Assembly: GCA_905116865.2 (NCBI GenBank)
Contig: CAJHNH020005013.1
Span: 157,001-221,000 of the forward strand
Direction of reading: 5' to 3'
Length of the DNA: 64,000 nt
Source: Candidula unifasciata
Lineage: Eukaryota > Mollusca > Gastropoda > Stylommatophora > Geomitridae
The position numbers and the translations under genes are program-made. The notes under the pieces were generated by a model, which was given only the letters and a program-made list of their open reading frames with translations, was not told the DNA's origin and ran no database searches. This document shows positions 24,023-36,548 of this stretch, one piece after another (within the stretch, counting starts at the first letter, position 1; each line of letters starts with the position of its first letter).

Positions 24023-24102
24023 GAATATATGACAGACAGCATTTATCAGAGAAAGCCAAACAGAATATATGACAGACAGCATTTATCAGAGACACCCAAA
24101 CA
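24023..24102. repeat. 40 bp direct tandem duplication
   Basis: AATATATGACAGACAGCATT with the following TATCAGAG occurs at 24023 and 24063; the copies differ at about four positions. Confidence 0.9.
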
Positions 24103-24394
24103 ATGTGGCTCGTCGCGAAAAGTGGCAGGTGAAGCGGGTAGGTCAGATGACGTCATTTAGATATAACCAGTACACAGAAATATTAGTGATAGCCACAGTA
24201 TGAAACATCCGAGAGGAATTTACTGATCCACAGTAGCAACCATTTTTAGTTTTAAAAAAAACTGTCTATGTAAGCTTTTATTACTTAGCATGCATGCATG
24301 CAATAACCAATGCAATTGAAAAGATTTTTAAATAACAAAAGCTTATAATATACGCAATTATTATGTCGATGTAAAATGGTACATCAAAGCACAT

Positions 24395-24665
24395 CTTAGA
24401 TGTACTAAAGGTTCAAACCATGACACTTTTAGCTAATGTAAAGCCAGTTCCATATTCTGAGACCACAGCTGACACTGGATAAGTGACGCGGTCAATTTCA
24501 CGCCCAGTCACCTTTACTTTCACAGAATATCCCGGTGACCATTTTAAACTGAGTCGACTTGAGAGCTCCGGTAAATAAAAACATCCCCCCCCCCCCCCCG
24601 AGATCAAACACACGACAACCGGACCAAAAGGCAGGAGTTGTAGCCACTGCTTCATGGTGGCTCAT
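24395..24665 (-). mobile_element. SINE-D, degraded
   Basis: TGACGCGGTCAATTTCACGC, CACCTTTACTTTCACAG and GAGTCGACTTGAGAG match the SINE-D body. A poly-C run at about 24586-24599 lies inside. Confidence 0.55.
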
Positions 24666-25333
24666 ATATCTGAAAAGCATTATTAGCAGCCAGTTGTGTA
24701 ACAGATTATGCGAATGTTACACTAGTGAAAAGAATAATTACAGTAACAAATCAATGTACTTATTTGGGCAGTAATTTTTTATAGCGAGAAAAATAACCCC
24801 ACCGCAGGACTCACATCAGGAACATACATTTTAAGAACAACAGTGCACCAATGTTTTCTTTCTCTCGGCACCCCTGAAAACAAAGAAATGAGAAATACAG
24901 TGGAGAGTTTCACCGACGCTCAACGTCTGCCGACTCAGGAACATTTTCTCTCCGGTTTCAAATCTCAGCCATACCTAATGAGCGCACAGCAGTGTACCAA
25001 CGTTGTTTCCGTGGGAACGTTAGCACTAGCTCTGTCCTTTAACCTTTCCGCTGGACTAGACTAGATAGAGCCTGGACGCACAGCGAACTAGGCAGTCTAT
25101 CAGTTATAAACTTTCAAGGCAGAAACAATAGGTCACCGGGTCCAGCCGCGGGAATCTACCAGCAAAACCCAGAAATTTTTTTAACGGTGAGCGGGAGAGT
25201 GATATATTGGGTGTGCGAACTGTCAGTCCCAATTGGTTTTTGAGTGTCCTGTATTTAAGAATACAGGAAACAGGCAATCCGATATGGTAATTTACAAGGA
25301 ACAGGTATAATAAAGAAATAGTTAGGGAGGGGT

Positions 25334-25526
25334 GTCGGCTCTGTGGCTAAGTCGATGCGAACGCTTCGTAATGCCTGGATGCCGGGTTCGATCCCAGCTG
25401 CGGGCCATGCGCCTTGCGTTGGCTTCGATAGTGGTATCAAGTTCAGGGCAATGGCAAACTACTGAACGTAAATTTTCATAGAAAAACTACACAAAAGCCA
25501 GGGGCTGTAAAGGATACGCAACTAAC
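25334..25526 (+). mobile_element. SINE-A, tRNA-headed, full length
   Basis: GGCTCTGTGGCTAAGTCG and CCGGGTTCGATCCCAGC are the A and B boxes. The body has GATAGTGGTATCAAG and the end AGGATACGCAACTAAC. Confidence 0.85.
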
Positions 25527-26437
25527 AAGGGGAGGGGTAAATCAAGGGGAGGGAGCTCTAGAGAGGCTAAAATCAAAACAGAGAGAGAAAGCCGGGATTT
25601 GTAGCTGCTTGATTCTCATCCCTGAGATGTTAATCGTACAGAATGCAATTCTGGAGGAAGGAAAACTTTAAAAAAAAATGAGTTCTATGAAAAATATTTT
25701 AACTTACCGATAAGTCAGCAAATTCAGTCCAGTATAATTGTACAAACATCGCGCGTTATTACAAGAACTTGCAGACTGCTGGCCTTCTTGGCGCCAAGTA
25801 AAACATATGAAGGACAGCTCAGACTATTTAATTTAACAGGTGCGCAATATTTTTAAACACACACTAATAAACTACTATAATTTAGCGCGTACAAACTTAT
25901 CAATGTTTGGGGAAAATGTCAGATTCCAGGTTTAAACAATGTGCCATCGAAATGTTATGCAAATATGTCTGCCTAAATATAATGGGCTACTTACTCATCT
26001 TGCACGTTTATGATCGTTTGTTTGTTATATTGAGTTATATTCGGTGTCTTTTCACTTCAACAATAACTTTTTCTATTACCTGTCTTCCTAATTGATACAT
26101 TTTTAAGGATCTTTTTATTTACAAACTCACATCCTGCACATGAAATGCTGATGATTGCTTGTATCTGCTCGTTTCTTTCCGTGTGTATCCGAACATGGTT
26201 TGAACATTCTCTTTTCCTGCAGGTATTTGCGGTTACAAAAATATAATGTGTCTTGTTTAGCGCAGTGTAGAAAATAACCCTGTCTCAAAGCGATGGAAGC
26301 ATGTCTGTGTTATATCACCGCAGTATCAGATCTCCATTATCTGGCCGAGGTAAGGTAAATACTGGGTGGCCGGGCCAAATGTGACATTGTTTCTGCTCCG
26401 ACAGGTTGTTGTTTCTCGTCATTAATTTAATTTAACC

Positions 26438-26781
26438 CAGGGGTGGGTAGACTACGACCCGCTATGCAGTTCTTACTGGTCCGCGAGGCTGGTGTGTAAT
26501 TACTAGGTAATCATGTACCCCCGCTCCCTCACTTTCCCTCAATAATATGACTTCGGCAAATAACCAGCTTGAAAAAAAACGCTTGAATACACAGAAGGGC
26601 TTAAGTGAGTTAGTGTGCCCGGTTAGAGTCATAGCGATAGATTATCCTCTTAAATTAAAAAAGATCCCGTTACGAGGAAATCTAGATGTTATGCTTGTAA
26701 TGGATTTTCTTTTAACATGACCCGCGAATAGTTTAGTAATTCTAAATTGGCCCACGGACGACACAAGGTTACCCACCCCTG
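26438..26781. mobile_element. hAT MITE with near-perfect 8 bp TSD
   Basis: Termini CAGGGGTGGGTAGACTACG and, at the other end, the complement of CAGGGGTGGGTAACCTTGTG. Flanks ATTTAACC (26430-26437) and ACTTAACC (26782-26789) match at 7 of 8. 344 bp without coding capacity. Confidence 0.82.
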
Positions 26782-26840
26782 ACTTAACCCCTTCTACGGG
26801 AGATATCGCCAGTGATTCCCTGGGGCCCGAAAAGGAAACT

Positions 26841-27000
26841 TTGTTGAGTATCCTTTACAGGACGCGGTATTTTTTTTTTACTGTTGTGGTTTTTATAGGC
26901 AAATGTTACGTTCAGCAGTCTACTACTGCTACCGAACGGTCAGCTTTCGGTAACAATATCGAAATCAATGCAAGACAAACCACCCGCAGTTGGGGTCCAG
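26841..27000 (-). mobile_element. SINE-A fragment
   Basis: TTGAGTATCCTTTACAGGAC, GTGGTTTTTATAGGCAAATG and CGGTCAGCTTTCGGTAAC match the minus form of SINE-A. Head degraded. Confidence 0.65.
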
Positions 27001-27919
27001 TAAAACCGGACAAAAATAATTGTGAATGATGATGATGATGATTATCTAAAACAAATATCGGCAATGCCAACAAGTCAACACGCCTCTATGTCAGTTCTTC
27101 GCACCAACACCCGTGTTGTTCAGTCACAAACCCAATCCTTTTGTGGTCTAATACAAATTGCTACTTTAACCAGTCTCGTCTAATTCTTACTTCAACTAAT
27201 ATTGTTTGGGTGCCACGGCCAATTAGGAGACGGGAAGACAGACTACCTCTCCAAACAAACACGAAGTAGTTTGTTGAAATCGAATGTATTGCGCCAAAAG
27301 CGCATATCTCGCAGCCTAGCCGTGAGCCACAACACAATGCACCAACCGCTTGTTTAATAGCCAAGACAGTCCAGCGATTTGTGTGAGTATGTGTTTGTGT
27401 ATGTGTGTGTGTATGTGTATGTGTGTGTGCGTGTGGCTGCTATGAACCCTTCTGGTGACTAACCCGTTAAAACTAACATGACAACAGTAAGTTAGAGACA
27501 GAATGCCTCACGAATACGAACAATTCCAGACATCCCAGTGCGTGCGCGACTACTGTGGGATCCACACACACACACCCAAAAGTCACAACCAGACAGGATT
27601 CTGCCGATGGTAACCAAATGACTAATTCATAAGAATGCAAAGCCAGATACGGCGATGACGTAAACATGCAAACATCCACCTACGCCAGCGCACAATAAAG
27701 TGTCTACGGCCCACTTTCTCAAAGCCAAAACAACCTGCCCATTCGGCAAGTTCGTACAAAAAAAAAAATACAGCATTGTGAAAAAGGGTGTTTAGCCCCT
27801 CTCTAAATTGTCTAGGTGTGGTGTGGTCCTCAAAGAACCCCAGCCTTGTTCGAGCGCTTAATAATAATAATGTACTGAACAGAAAGAAAAAAATATAACA
27901 ATATAACTGAAATCATTTC

Positions 27920-28110
27920 TTCTTTTGCTTTCGTCCTTAAAAGGTGGCCGGCAAGTTGTGAAGTGGTTTATAGGCTGCGATTTCTTCGCATTTGGGCCCG
28001 AACACATCTGATTTCAGCAAATCGTTAATTAGTTGCCTTTTTACGACATGCTGTTTTTTAGTAACCCCAAAAATCGGGCCAATAACCCACACGGGGATGA
28101 AATAATACAG
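27920..28110. mobile_element. Repeat family H fragment
   Basis: GAACACATCTGATTTCAGCA and AATTAGTTGCCTTTTTACGA match 45239-45290 (GAACACATCCGATTTCAGCA) and more distantly 43140-43195. The class is unknown; possibly LINE or SINE. Confidence 0.45.
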
Positions 28111-28839
28111 GCAGAAACACATCCAAAAAGAGAACTATACATGGTGAGGGGAAGCGGTGGCTAGGAGGGGAGGGGAGAGTGCTCCATCAACCCTTGTCCA
28201 AAACAACAACACAAGCCTTAAATTCACCACCTAGAGACAAAACTGCAGATATAGACAATCTATTTCAAGCGAACGAAAGAAGAAGAAGATATTTACACCC
28301 GACAATCCTGGCTTAACATGTAAATAAGAGAACACGCCTCAAGTCCGTTTTCTATAGCTCACCGATTTATTGTTCGCTTTAAATAAACGAACACGGCAGC
28401 AGAATCTACAGGGAGTGCTAGCCCTAGTACATACACACACGTGTGATTTATAGTTTATACAGTTATAATGGCCGTCAAATTCAAACAGACCAGTCACAGC
28501 AAACGGTTATGCTTGATCATCCGGTTCTGCAGTGGCAGGGGTTTTCAACAGCTGCATAGCGGTGTTATTATGCTTCAGTGATTCTCGACGTGTGCCTCCT
28601 CCCCCACATGAGGCGATTTTTTCCCCCATCCAATTTACCTTTCCGGTGAATACACGGTCATTTATAAGAAAGCCAATACGAAGTGCATGTATGTAAATGA
28701 TGTGACTGTGGCTGGGGAGAAGTACCCTGGTATTCAAATACTAGGTACTCAGAAACTGACATCCAGTACGTCAAGGAATTACCCACATCTTCAAGTCAAG
28801 AGAATGGATATTTATCGCATGGGTAATTTTTACATGTGA

Positions 28840-29040
28840 CACCGGCCTCCCTTAACAGAACAGCAAGCCGCCTGCCGGGAGCGTCACAAGACGCAGGAAC
28901 TCTGCAGTTCCAGCGACGAATCCTAGTGATCTCCATAAAAAAGTGCACTCGCGAACTAAACGACGACTCCGTGGAACGAACCAGCGACCTTCAAAACGCT
29001 AGGAAAAATGGTTTGACCACTATGCCACGGAGAATGAATT
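28840..29040 (-). mobile_element. tRNA-headed SINE fragment
   Basis: The minus strand begins near 29033 with CCGTGGCATAGTGGTC (A box) and GGTCGCTGGTTCGTTCCACG (B box). Confidence 0.5.
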
Positions 29041-29795
29041 GACTATATGCACTACGTCTTAATCAGAACAAGAAGACAATTTCAATAAAATGCACTCCTG
29101 GCACAGTGGAAAATGGACAGAAGTGACATAAGTGGATGGCAAGCACAGATCAGCTTTACTCATAGATGCCTGTGTGAATATAATCTGTCCGTTTCATGGT
29201 GGAGTGAGAAGCAGCCAGCGAATGAACTCTTGTCGGTAGCAGGGACAGTCATTATGGACAGGAGAGATCTTGGAAGACAAAGAATGACGGCTAAGCGACG
29301 ACACACTCACAGACGAAATATCTCTCTATGGATGCTCCACACTGGATTTTCATGCGGTTCTGATCTTCTTCTTAAATGTCATACCATGTGGCGTTGGTAG
29401 TCATGTATATTCATAACACAGGGGTTATTATCTCACCATTACTGGTTGTGTAGAAGGGTGTAGATAACCTAGCCTAGCTGTAAACCACAATACAACGCCC
29501 CGATCGCCCTTTTTTAGGACGAACCAAGAAAAACTCCAAATTGCTAAATTTGTGATATCGCAGGATCCAACAGAAGCTGTTATTGAACACCTCTATTGAC
29601 AACTCTGCGCTAGAGTCTGTTACAACGATTCTGTGCTAGATAATTGGTTTCCATTCAACGTGTATTCAGTAACACAATCCCATAATGAACTGTTCTCAAT
29701 ACAACTGTTATAGGTGGCACCACGCGCATTACAGATGTTCTCACGGGCCGCATTATGTGCTTTGTTTGCGTTCTTGTGAACAAGCTTGTTAGAGG

Positions 29796-29950
29796 AGCTG
29801 TGATACATCAGTGGCTAGACTCTTGTCTGCAGGCCTCAGTGTCTTGAGTTCGAACCAATATCTAAATAAACAATTTAATAATGAATACCAGATGGACCCA
29901 GTTTAAAACAGGTACCAAGAAATATTATGGGACGTTAAGGCGGTCGGTAT
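29796..29950 (+). mobile_element. tRNA-headed SINE fragment
   Basis: ACATCAGTGGCTAGACTC and CTTGAGTTCGAACCAATA at A/B box spacing. The body is unlike SINE-A to SINE-D. Confidence 0.45.
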
Positions 29951-30127
29951 GACGCCGACCGCATAACTCAGCAAGAAGAGATTCGGGTTTAAAAGTATAG
30001 GTCTGGCATCGATGCGTCAAAGGGTCGTTCCTTTTATGTAAAAAGCTGCGAACAGATCACAGCTTAAGTCTCATGATTCACGCTTCTCTGGGAACTGGAG
30101 GTATGGCATCTATTTTTGCAATGCTCT

Positions 30128-30405
<278 letters not shown>

Positions 30406-31251
30406 GTGTATGTGTGAGTTTGTGACTGTGCGTGTTTGCATATGTATGTATGTATGTATGTGGATGTATGTATATGTGTAAGAGAGTGAGCGGGCGTGTG
30501 ATGTGCAAAACCTAAACAGACGAAATACACGGGAGTGGGGTGCAGAACCCCACTTTTTATTATAACAGGTGGGTGTACTACAGGTCTGTCACTGTCTACG
30601 AAGAATAGCATGACGTTCCCTGGCACTGCTACATCAAAGGTTATTGGCAACAAGTGTCATGCGTGAGAACTTGCAGCCGGCATGTTACCACCGGAACACT
30701 GAAACCGCTGACTTGCAAATCAGCACCCGATAGATGACTACAAATGTTGCAAAAGCGCGCACAATTTCTCCACCTAGATGTAAAAAAAAAAAACCAATAA
30801 TGCCGGGGGAAGGGGGCTGAAAAAGGGGGGTGGGTGGGTAGGGGTCGGTTAGAGAACAAAATGTCAAGACAAAACGAAATGCAACCTGTCCCACTCAATG
30901 CAGCCATGTGAGGCGCATCTGGAGGTCCCATTCGCCGCAGAGCTGATAGAATTTACATGTCTGAACACAATGTGTACATGGAGAGCCGGTAGGTGGCTGC
31001 ACATGTCAGCCAACACTATTACATCTTAACACAAGGCTAGCACCGGGAGGGTTAGAGACCCAGAGACAGGGTGGGTGTTTCGGGGAGACAGGGGCACATG
31101 AGGCGACTGAAACGATAAACATAACTATATTTAATTGCCCGGCTTTGCCTAGGATAGTTTAAAAAAAAGTGTTATTCCCCCCCCCCCCTTTCGGTCTCCA
31201 CCGCTGCCCTATATGTAGGTTTAGTGGAAACGGGGGTCTAACTAGATCCCT

Positions 31252-31446
31252 GTATACCTTACCATTTTTCGTTATTTTGAAGCCCTGCCCCTGGCTCTTG
31301 CCAGGGGCCGCAATTTACCCGGCCATTAGTATGGCCTAATGGCTGAACGCGGTATCTAGAACCTCTCCGCGGGTGATCCTCATCCGCATGGTGGCACTTT
31401 GTGTCATCGGGTGTTAATCGCCTCTGTTATGTCCTAGTGGGGTAAA
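31252..31446 (+). mobile_element. Interspersed repeat family E, copy 1
   Basis: TTTTTCGTTATTTTGAAGCC, GGCTCTTGCCAGGGGCCGCA, GGTGGCACTTTGTGTCATCG and ATGTCCTAGTGGGGTA are shared with 36880-37125. Class unknown, non-coding. Confidence 0.7.
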
Positions 31447-31959
31447 ATTTACTACATAGAAAAAAAGAAGAAAGATAAATGGAACCCAACAATAAAATCT
31501 CTTTCTTAAATGTTCCTGTATTCTCTAGCTGAAACATTACGGTCCGATGTGTTTATAATTGTTGTTTATTCTTCAACACGCCCGTGTGTCACAGAGGTCT
31601 CACGGGAAACAAAGAATAGTAACACTGCACCCTACTAGGCATATCGTAGGAGGCAGTGGGCTTGAGGTTGGCTACCTCATCCTGTAAAATACAATAGCCA
31701 CAAAATCCAACCAACCATGGAAACGTCAAAAAGAGAAGACGCCTTTATAAGAGCTGCTCAGTTGGTCATGTTTCTAAGTACACCTGTTTCCACACGTTTG
31801 ACATTTGGAGGTTTGATTTCCGGCAATGTGAAAACATATTTCGGTTTCTATGCTGTCTAGTATGTCCTTTATCTGTTTACTTCTTTCTATGAGTTCTGAG
31901 CAATACATTGCCCGTCTGTTTATAATATAGAATTTGTGAAAGAAAGACTGTCTGACATG

Positions 31960-32060
31960 CAGCCGTAGAGGCAGAGTGGTCAGTAGGCTGACCTGCCAAG
32001 TAAAGGTTCCATGCTCAATCCCCAGCGGAGATCGGGGCTATTTTTACGACGAGCAGGACC
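31960..32060 (+). mobile_element. tRNA-headed SINE fragment
   Basis: GGCAGAGTGGTCAGTAGGC (A box) and GGTTCCATGCTCAATCCCC (B-box-like) within tRNA-like spacing. Confidence 0.45.
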
Positions 32061-32480
32061 AACCCACCATTATAAAAAAAGACTTCAAGAAAATTTAACA
32101 AGGAATTCCCGGAAAGGAAAATAACTGCCACCCTCCCCACTTTTGATATGTTAGTAGCACCGTCCTCTGTAGGGACGGCCAAGGTTAGTAGCTACCTCAT
32201 GGCTCATTCCATTATCTTTTACAAATCGTACTGTGGACACATCCGTACAAGATGCATTGACTATGCCATAAATAGTGTGTTATTCTATCTTTCTACGAGT
32301 GCCGATCAATACACTTTCTGTTACTGGATTAATTGACAATGACAGCACACAGGGCTGGAAAGCTGGCCAGAGCAGTGGTCTCCAACCTCGGTAGCTGTGA
32401 GGAAGTTTCAAGGGGAGCGTCAAGTAGTGCTAACATTCTGTTTATTTGTACTTGTTAGAATCTGGATTTTCAGTTTTAAC

Positions 32481-33390
32481 TAGGGCTGTACCGAATAGTG
32501 ATTTTCACTATTCGGCCGAATACGAATAACGGGACCAACTATTCGACCGAATACGAATAGTGTATAAAATATATTTCTAAAAAAAAAAAAACCATTTATA
32601 ATGTCAAATGTACGCTGAACTTTTACTTCACATAAAGTAACACAGAATAGTCATCTTCTTTAGCATTCTGAGCCCTTCAGGTTTACTGCTGCAGATATCA
32701 CTCGTCTCCATTCATTTCTCTGGCTGGCCTTATCTTCACAATTTGTGACACCAGTTGTTTGCAGGTATGGCTGGACATTATCTCCCAAACTTCTTTTCTA
32801 TCTGCCTCGTGGTCTACGCCAATTCCTCTTTCAGATGTATACAGTTTTTACTTCTCTGTGATCTGACATACTTTCAATGTGCCCTAACCATTTTAGTCTG
32901 TTAGCTCTCATGATGCCAGTGATCAATAGTGATTTAAACAGATTATGTGTTACGCTTTTGCTTCTCAGTCTTCATTCCTCGCTGTTAGCATCTTTGATGG
33001 GCCTAAAGATTTGTCGTAAGAATGTTTTCGAAAACCTGTAATAAGGCCTCATCTCTTTCATTTGTGCTTCAAGTTTCAGAGCCATTTAAAAAAAACTGTT
33101 CTTATCAACGTTTCATATATATTTTGATCTTGGTGTTGCAAGACAGACACTTTGACTTTAGCAGATGTTGAAGGGCATAGCATACTTTATTTCTAGATTG
33201 CATTTCTTTTCTCAGCATGCTGAAGCAGTTGAAGTTTGCACCCGAGTACTTTTATGTTTCCGTTCGTTTGATTTTCATATTATCGACTTGGATGTGGCCA
33301 AAGTTTATTATATTCTTTCCATGTCTGGTTAGTATTTGTACAGAAAAGTAAACATTAAAAAATATTTAATGTGTTGCATCCTTAAGTCAA
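32481..33390 (-). mobile_element. hAT-ended element copy A, truncated, carrying a LINE fragment
   Basis: Starts TAGGGCTGTACCGAATAGTG and tracks copy B (34108-35316) base for base with modest divergence until about 33390, where a large ATGT array replaces its last 270 bases. The interior contains the same LINE reverse transcriptase C-terminus on the minus strand. Confidence 0.75.
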
Positions 33391-33510
33391 TGTATGTATG
33401 TATGTATGTATGTATGTATGTATGTATGTATGTATGTATGTATGTATGTATGTATGTATGTATGTATGTATGTATGTGTATGTGTATATGTATGTATGTA
33501 TGTGTATGTG

Positions 33511-33542
<32 letters not shown>

Positions 33543-34107
33543 TGTATGTATGTATGTATGTATGTATGTATGTATGTATGTATGTACGTACGTACGTACG
33601 TACGTACGTACGTACGTACGTACGTACGTACGTATGTATGTATGTATGTATGTATGTATGTATGTATGTATGTATGTATGTATGTATGTATGTGTTTGTG
33701 TATGTATGTATGTGTTTGTGTATGTATGTATGTGTTTGTGTATGTATGTATGTGTGTATGTATGTATGTATGTATGTATGTATGTATGTATGTATGTATG
33801 TATGTATGTATGTATGTATGTATGTATGTATGTATGTATGTATGTATGTATGTATGTATGTGTGTGTGTATGTATGTATGTATGTATGTATGTGTAAGCA
33901 TATGCATGTGCGTGTGTGAATGTATGTATGTATGTATGTATGTATGTATGTATGTATGTATGTATGTATGTATGTATGTATGTATGTATGTATGTATGTA
34001 TGTATGTATGTATGTATGTATGTACGTATGTATGTATGTATGTATGTATGTATGTATGTATGTATGTATGTATGTATGTATGTATATGTATGTATGTATG
34101 TATGTAT
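33391..34107. repeat. ATGT microsatellite with an ACGT block
   Basis: About 715 bp of (ATGT)n. 33585-33633 is about 12 consecutive ACGT units. Interruptions by GTGTTTGTG recur three times at a 30 bp period near 33690-33760. Confidence 0.97.
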
Positions 34108-35316
34108 TAGGGCTGTACCGAATAGTGATTTTAACTATTCGGCCGAATACGAATGGCGGGACCAACTATTCGGCCGAATACGAATAGTGTATAGTTTATA
34201 AAATATTTCTGGAAAACACACACACACACACACACACATTCAAAATGTCAAATGTACGCTGAACTTTTACTTCACATAAAGTAGTACAGAATAGTCGTCT
34301 TCTTCTTTAGCATTCTGAGCCCTTGAGGTTTACTGTTGCAGATATCACCCGTCTCCATTCATCTCTCTGGCTGGCCTTATCTTCACAATTTGTGACACCA
34401 GTTGTTTGCAGGTCTGGCTGGACATTATCTCTCGAACTTCTTTTTTGTCAGCCTCGTGGTCTATGCCCATTCCTCTCTCAGGTGTATACAGTTTTTACTT
34501 CTCTGTCATCTGACATGCTTTCAGTATGCCCCAACCATTTTAGTCTGCTAGCTCTCATGATGCCAGTGATCAATGGTGATTTAAACAGATTATGTTGTTG
34601 CTTCTCACTCTCCATTCCCCGCTGTTCGCATCTTTGATGGGTCCAAAGATTTGTCGTAAGACCGTTTTCAAAAACCTGTAATAAGGCCTCATCTCTTTTA
34701 TTTCTGCTTCAAGTTTCAGAGCCATATAAAACGATTGATCTTATCAACGTTTTATAAATTTTGATCTTGGTGTTGCGAGACAGACACTTTGACTTTAGCA
34801 GATGTTGAAGGGTATAATATACTTTATTTCTAGATTGTATTCTAGAATATATTTCTTCTCTCAACATGTTGGAGCAGTTGAAGTTTGCACCCAAGTACTT
34901 ATATATTTCCGTTCGTTTGATTTTCATATTATCCACTTTGATATGGCCGGAGTTTATATTCTTTCCATGTCAAGCTAGTATTCGTACAGAATAGTAAACA
35001 TTTAAAAACATTTAATGTTTTGCATCTATTAGTCAGTCTGTGGTAACTAATAACTAGGAATTAAAGAATCCTAAGTATTATAACCAGTAACTAAACTTGG
35101 AAATTGTCACTGACAGCTTAGTTAATGCAGGAAAGCTTTCAACTAAACCAATCGTTCCATGTTTTCAGCATTAAGGCCGTGTATGCAGAAGCGGATGTAA
35201 GGTAACTACTATTCGTATTCGGCCTGACCGCAACTATTCGGCTGAATACCGAATAGTCAATAGGTCCACTATTCGGCTCCGAAGCGAATACGAAGCGAAT
35301 ATTCAGTACAGCTCTA
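34108..35316. mobile_element. hAT-like element copy B with 8 bp TSD
   Basis: Left end TAGGGCTGTACCGAATAGTG; the right end is the complement of TAGAGCTGTACTGAATATTC, fitting the hAT TAGNG terminus. GTATGTAT flanks both sides, but the target is an ATGT microsatellite, so the TSD is weakly informative. Subterminal regions are rich in self-complementary ATTCG/CGAAT words. 1,209 bp; no transposase seen. Confidence 0.72.
34290..34980 (-). pseudogene. LINE reverse transcriptase C-terminus inside hAT-like copy B
   Basis: KIKRTEIYKYLGANF, LREEIYSRIQSRNKVY and LIRSIVLYGSET (34936-34709) form the RT thumb signature. Further down, broken frames give MRPYYRFLKTVLRQI and EWRRVISATVNL. Several stops. The same fragment lies in copy A (32640-33290). 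Confidence 0.75.
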
Positions 35317-35430
35317 GTATGTATGTATATGTACGTTTGTATGTATGAACGTATGTATGTATGTATGCATATATATTTATGTATATATGTTTGTGTATCT
35401 ATGTATGTATATATGCGTGTGTATGTATTT
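35317..35430. repeat. Degraded ATGT/TATA tract
   Basis: Continuation of the array interrupted by hAT-like copy B. Confidence 0.8.
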
Positions 35431-35479
35431 GTGAGTGAGAAATTAGTGCCTGAGTGGGTTGGTGTGTGGTTTAAGCGCG

Positions 35480-35645
35480 TCTGCGCATGCATTTTACCAT
35501 CCATGATTTTGCGTTTGTTCTCAATATTCGTAATTTGCCTATTGTTAGATGAACACTACATGCTTTATTTGTAAAGTGAAACTGCTGTGTGAAAGCTGGG
35601 TGTCTGCAAGGGCCGACTGTTTTTCACATCTTTGGAAAGATGGAA
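35480..35645 (+). mobile_element. Repeat family F, copy 1
   Basis: TTTTACCATCCATGATTTTG, ATATTCGTAATTTGCC and GCTGTGTGAAAGCTGGGTG are shared with 39060-39250, 62640-62765 and 63450-63615. Every copy follows a TG/ATGT-rich tract or minisatellite. Confidence 0.65.
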
Positions 35646-36548
35646 TTGCATTTTAGTCGTTTTTAATGCGCAAATGCAAAACTATTCTGGTTCTATTGGA
35701 GACAGAGGTGCGGACATAAAAAACATGGCAGGTGTGTGTGTGTGGGGGGGGGGGGGGGGGGAAGCAAAAACTAAATTTAAAAATATCTGAGGGAAAAAAA
35801 ATACGGAACATGTGAACAAACATTTCAAAAACATAACTTCAGTAGACGGTACACAGATGGGGGCCTGCTGAGTCCACTTATTCATTTGCTAAGGAAATGG
35901 AGGTGAGGCCTCACAGAAACCTTAGCGCCCCCCCCCCTTTTCTATTTTTTTATGAGGGTGAAAATGTACACATGGAAGATAAACATCGGGCAGCACATAA
36001 ATGAAACTCCCATAAACAAAACGATGTCTATTAGAAGTTGTCATAAACTGGCGTGGCAATTTCTGGGGTTTCCCACACAAAATGACACATTAAAATAATA
36101 AAGATAATAAAAACAGGTAATCCCCTTAGCTGCCCTAGTTTTCGCTCCAACGTCTGACACCCAACTTCCGGTGCACCCCGGTGCAGCCTGTAGCGACAAG
36201 TGTTTGGGATTTTCTTCCAGCTTTCGCGCATGCAACTGCATTTCCGTTCCCGTAACAAAGTCTGGGATCCTCGAAGGTAAGGGGGGAAAAAAACCATTCT
36301 CCGAAGAGAGTTCCCCACTAGGAGAAAAGTTAGCTGGTTAGCATCATAAGTGTCTGAGTTTATAGCGTTTGGCTTGTATCGTTTCGCACCGACCACAACA
36401 TGAACTTCTGCGATAAAAATAAAACCTGTGGAATAAGCTTGACATGACAAATGTTGATTGCTAACGTCGGGATAATGTAATTTTAATGTGTCTGCTTTAT
36501 GAAACATTTCTACAACCATCATTTCTGAATTTTTTTTCGTGACGTAAT

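Noticed and set aside
34108..35316. Reading the GTATGTAT flanks as firm proof of transposition.
   Set aside because: The target is an ATGT microsatellite, where identical 8-mers are expected by chance; the hAT call rests on the termini instead.
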